Below are positions 63,319-64,000 of a stretch of 64,000 bases of DNA, one piece after another. The stretch is from Acidisarcina polymorpha (lineage in GTDB: Bacteria; Acidobacteriota; Terriglobia; Terriglobales; Acidobacteriaceae). A program made the translations under genes and the position numbers. Numbering within the stretch: position 1 is the stretch's first letter; the number at the start of each line of letters is the position of its first letter. Where the stretch lies: assembly GCF_003330725.1 (NCBI RefSeq), contig NZ_CP030840.1:372001-436000 (forward strand), read 5' to 3'. The notes under the pieces are model-generated. The model saw only the letters and a list, made by a program, of their open reading frames with translations, searched no databases and had not been told where the DNA came from.

Positions 63319-64000
63319 CTACTGCTGAACTCCCTGCAATTTGCTCAAGTAGAGCAACGTCTGCTGGTCACCGGGCTTCAGTTGCAAAACCTTCTTATAG
63401 AAGGCCAACGCCTCCCGGTCTTGTCCGCGCTGCTGAAACATCACGCCCAGATCGAAGTACGCGTTCGAGTCGTTGGGGTTTACCGCAACGGCCTGTTTAT
63501 ACATCGCGATGGCTTCATCAAGGCGGCCCTCTTCGATGTACAGGCTCTCGAGGTCGACGTAAGCAGTGCTGTCCTTAGGAGCCAGTGAGATCACGTGCCG
63601 GTACTGGCTCTCGGCCTCCGCTTGACGCCCTGCCGTCTGTAGCGCTGCTCCATAATTGAGATTCATTAACACGCTTTCTGGCGTGGCCTCAAGCGAATGG
63701 CCGTAAAGCGCAATGGGGTCCTGCCAGTCCTCGACCCGCCTCATTAGCCTCCACGCTGACCACCCCATCCAGATCGCGAGACTGGTGAAAGCAATCTCTC
63801 GCGCTACGGGCCGGGCTGCCGCGGCCGCCGCCGTGATCCCCAACGCGAAACCGATGGATGCTAAATAAACGTAGCGCTCCGCCATGCCCTGGTAGATGTA
63901 AACGAATCCGCAATAAGGTAAGACCGCCACCAGCACTACGCTCAGACCCACAGCCAGCATGGGCGCCTGCCGGCGCAACTGAATCACGACGATCATGAGG
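63319..64000 (-). CDS. TMTC-like membrane TPR protein, C-terminal part
   Basis: About 225 residues of a larger protein whose N-terminus lies beyond the right edge. The visible part starts in membrane helices (LAVGLSVVLVAVLPYCGFVY), contains AERYVYLASIGFALG, the motif of TMTC/O-mannosyltransferase-like proteins (ERYxYLPSIGF), then a helix IAFTSLAIWMGWSAW, and ends with three to four TPRs (ALYGHSLEATPESVLMNLNYGAALQTAGR to YKKVLQLKPGDQ). It could be a glycosyltransferase with a periplasmic TPR tail. Stop TGA/TAA region near 63319. Confidence 0.8.
   Translation of the reverse strand, partial: LMIVVIQLRRQAPMLAVGLSVVLVAVLPYCGFVYIYQGMAERYVYLASIGFALGITAAAAAARPVAREIAFTSLAIWMGWSAWRLMRRVEDWQDPIALYGHSLEATPESVLMNLNYGAALQTAGRQAEAESQYRHVISLAPKDSTAYVDLESLYIEEGRLDEAIAMYKQAVAVNPNDSNAYFDLGVMFQQRGQDREALAFYKKVLQLKPGDQQTLLYLSKLQGVQQ

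Noticed and set aside
1-64000. CRISPR arrays, prophage, intact insertion sequences or rRNA genes
   Set aside because: No regularly spaced repeats, phage structural genes, transposases with terminal repeats or rRNA-like sequence were seen.

Overview
The window looks like chromosomal DNA of an acidobacterium, most likely class Terriglobia (Acidobacteriaceae). This is inferred from gene content: an Oar-like TonB-dependent receptor with a carboxypeptidase-regulatory N-terminus, BshC, DUF2277, an ASPIC/UnbV (CRTAC1-type) protein beside a multiheme cytochrome-TPR protein, several Tat-exported sugar enzymes and an overlapping nadABC operon. No rRNA, CRISPR array, prophage or intact insertion sequence was seen. 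About 55 protein genes or gene remnants and one tRNA are called.

Layout. 0-8 kb: housekeeping and small genes (3' end of a polyprenyl synthase, SufT-like protein, cold-shock protein, NUDIX hydrolase, DUF2520 protein, BshC, three small proteins of unknown role), closed by a PL22 oligogalacturonate lyase with a perfect 18-bp hairpin after it. 8-17 kb: PolX, a small GNAT, DUF2277, an MHYT-PAS-GGDEF diguanylate cyclase, a Tat-signal microprotein, then malic enzyme and fumarase. 17-28 kb: a zone where decayed genes mix with carbohydrate functions: alpha/beta-hydrolase relic, frameshifted GH16, beta-helix pectinase-like enzyme, OprB-type porin, membrane ABM protein, GerW-like protein with a histone-like tail, a broken secreted protein, a large choice-of-anchor-D protein and an LRR protein. 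28-37 kb: HD hydrolase, the selenocysteine tRNA gene selC, DUF169 protein, then a minus-strand unit of ASPIC/UnbV protein, pentaheme cytochrome-TPR protein and a small secreted protein, diverging from a TPR protein.

37-41.4 kb: nadA, nadB and nadC with overlapping ends, behind a leader that carries a repeated sequence. 41.6-56.5 kb: an almost entirely minus-strand carbohydrate locus: TonB receptor, GH36 alpha-galactosidase, Tat-type Gfo/Idh/MocA oxidoreductase, hexuronate-type MFS transporter, NagB, AgaS-type SIS isomerase, PfkB kinase, secreted amidohydrolase and a DeoR regulator that is broken by a stop codon and a frameshift. A shared motif around TTCGTA lies at or near two promoters of this locus. 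56.7-64 kb: a His/Met-rich secreted protein, a small conserved protein, an ArsR-SRPBCC-membrane-SRPBCC operon, a Tat-exported beta-galactosidase-like protein, a 5'-3' exonuclease homologue and the C-terminal part of a TMTC-like membrane TPR protein that leaves the window.

Together the genes suggest a soil heterotroph living on plant and microbial polysaccharides: pectin (PL22, beta-helix enzyme), beta-glucan (GH16, now broken), alpha-galactosides (GH36) and amino sugars (AgaS/NagB/PfkB), with respiratory cytochromes and selenocysteine capacity. All functions are read from sequence motifs by eye; no database search was run.
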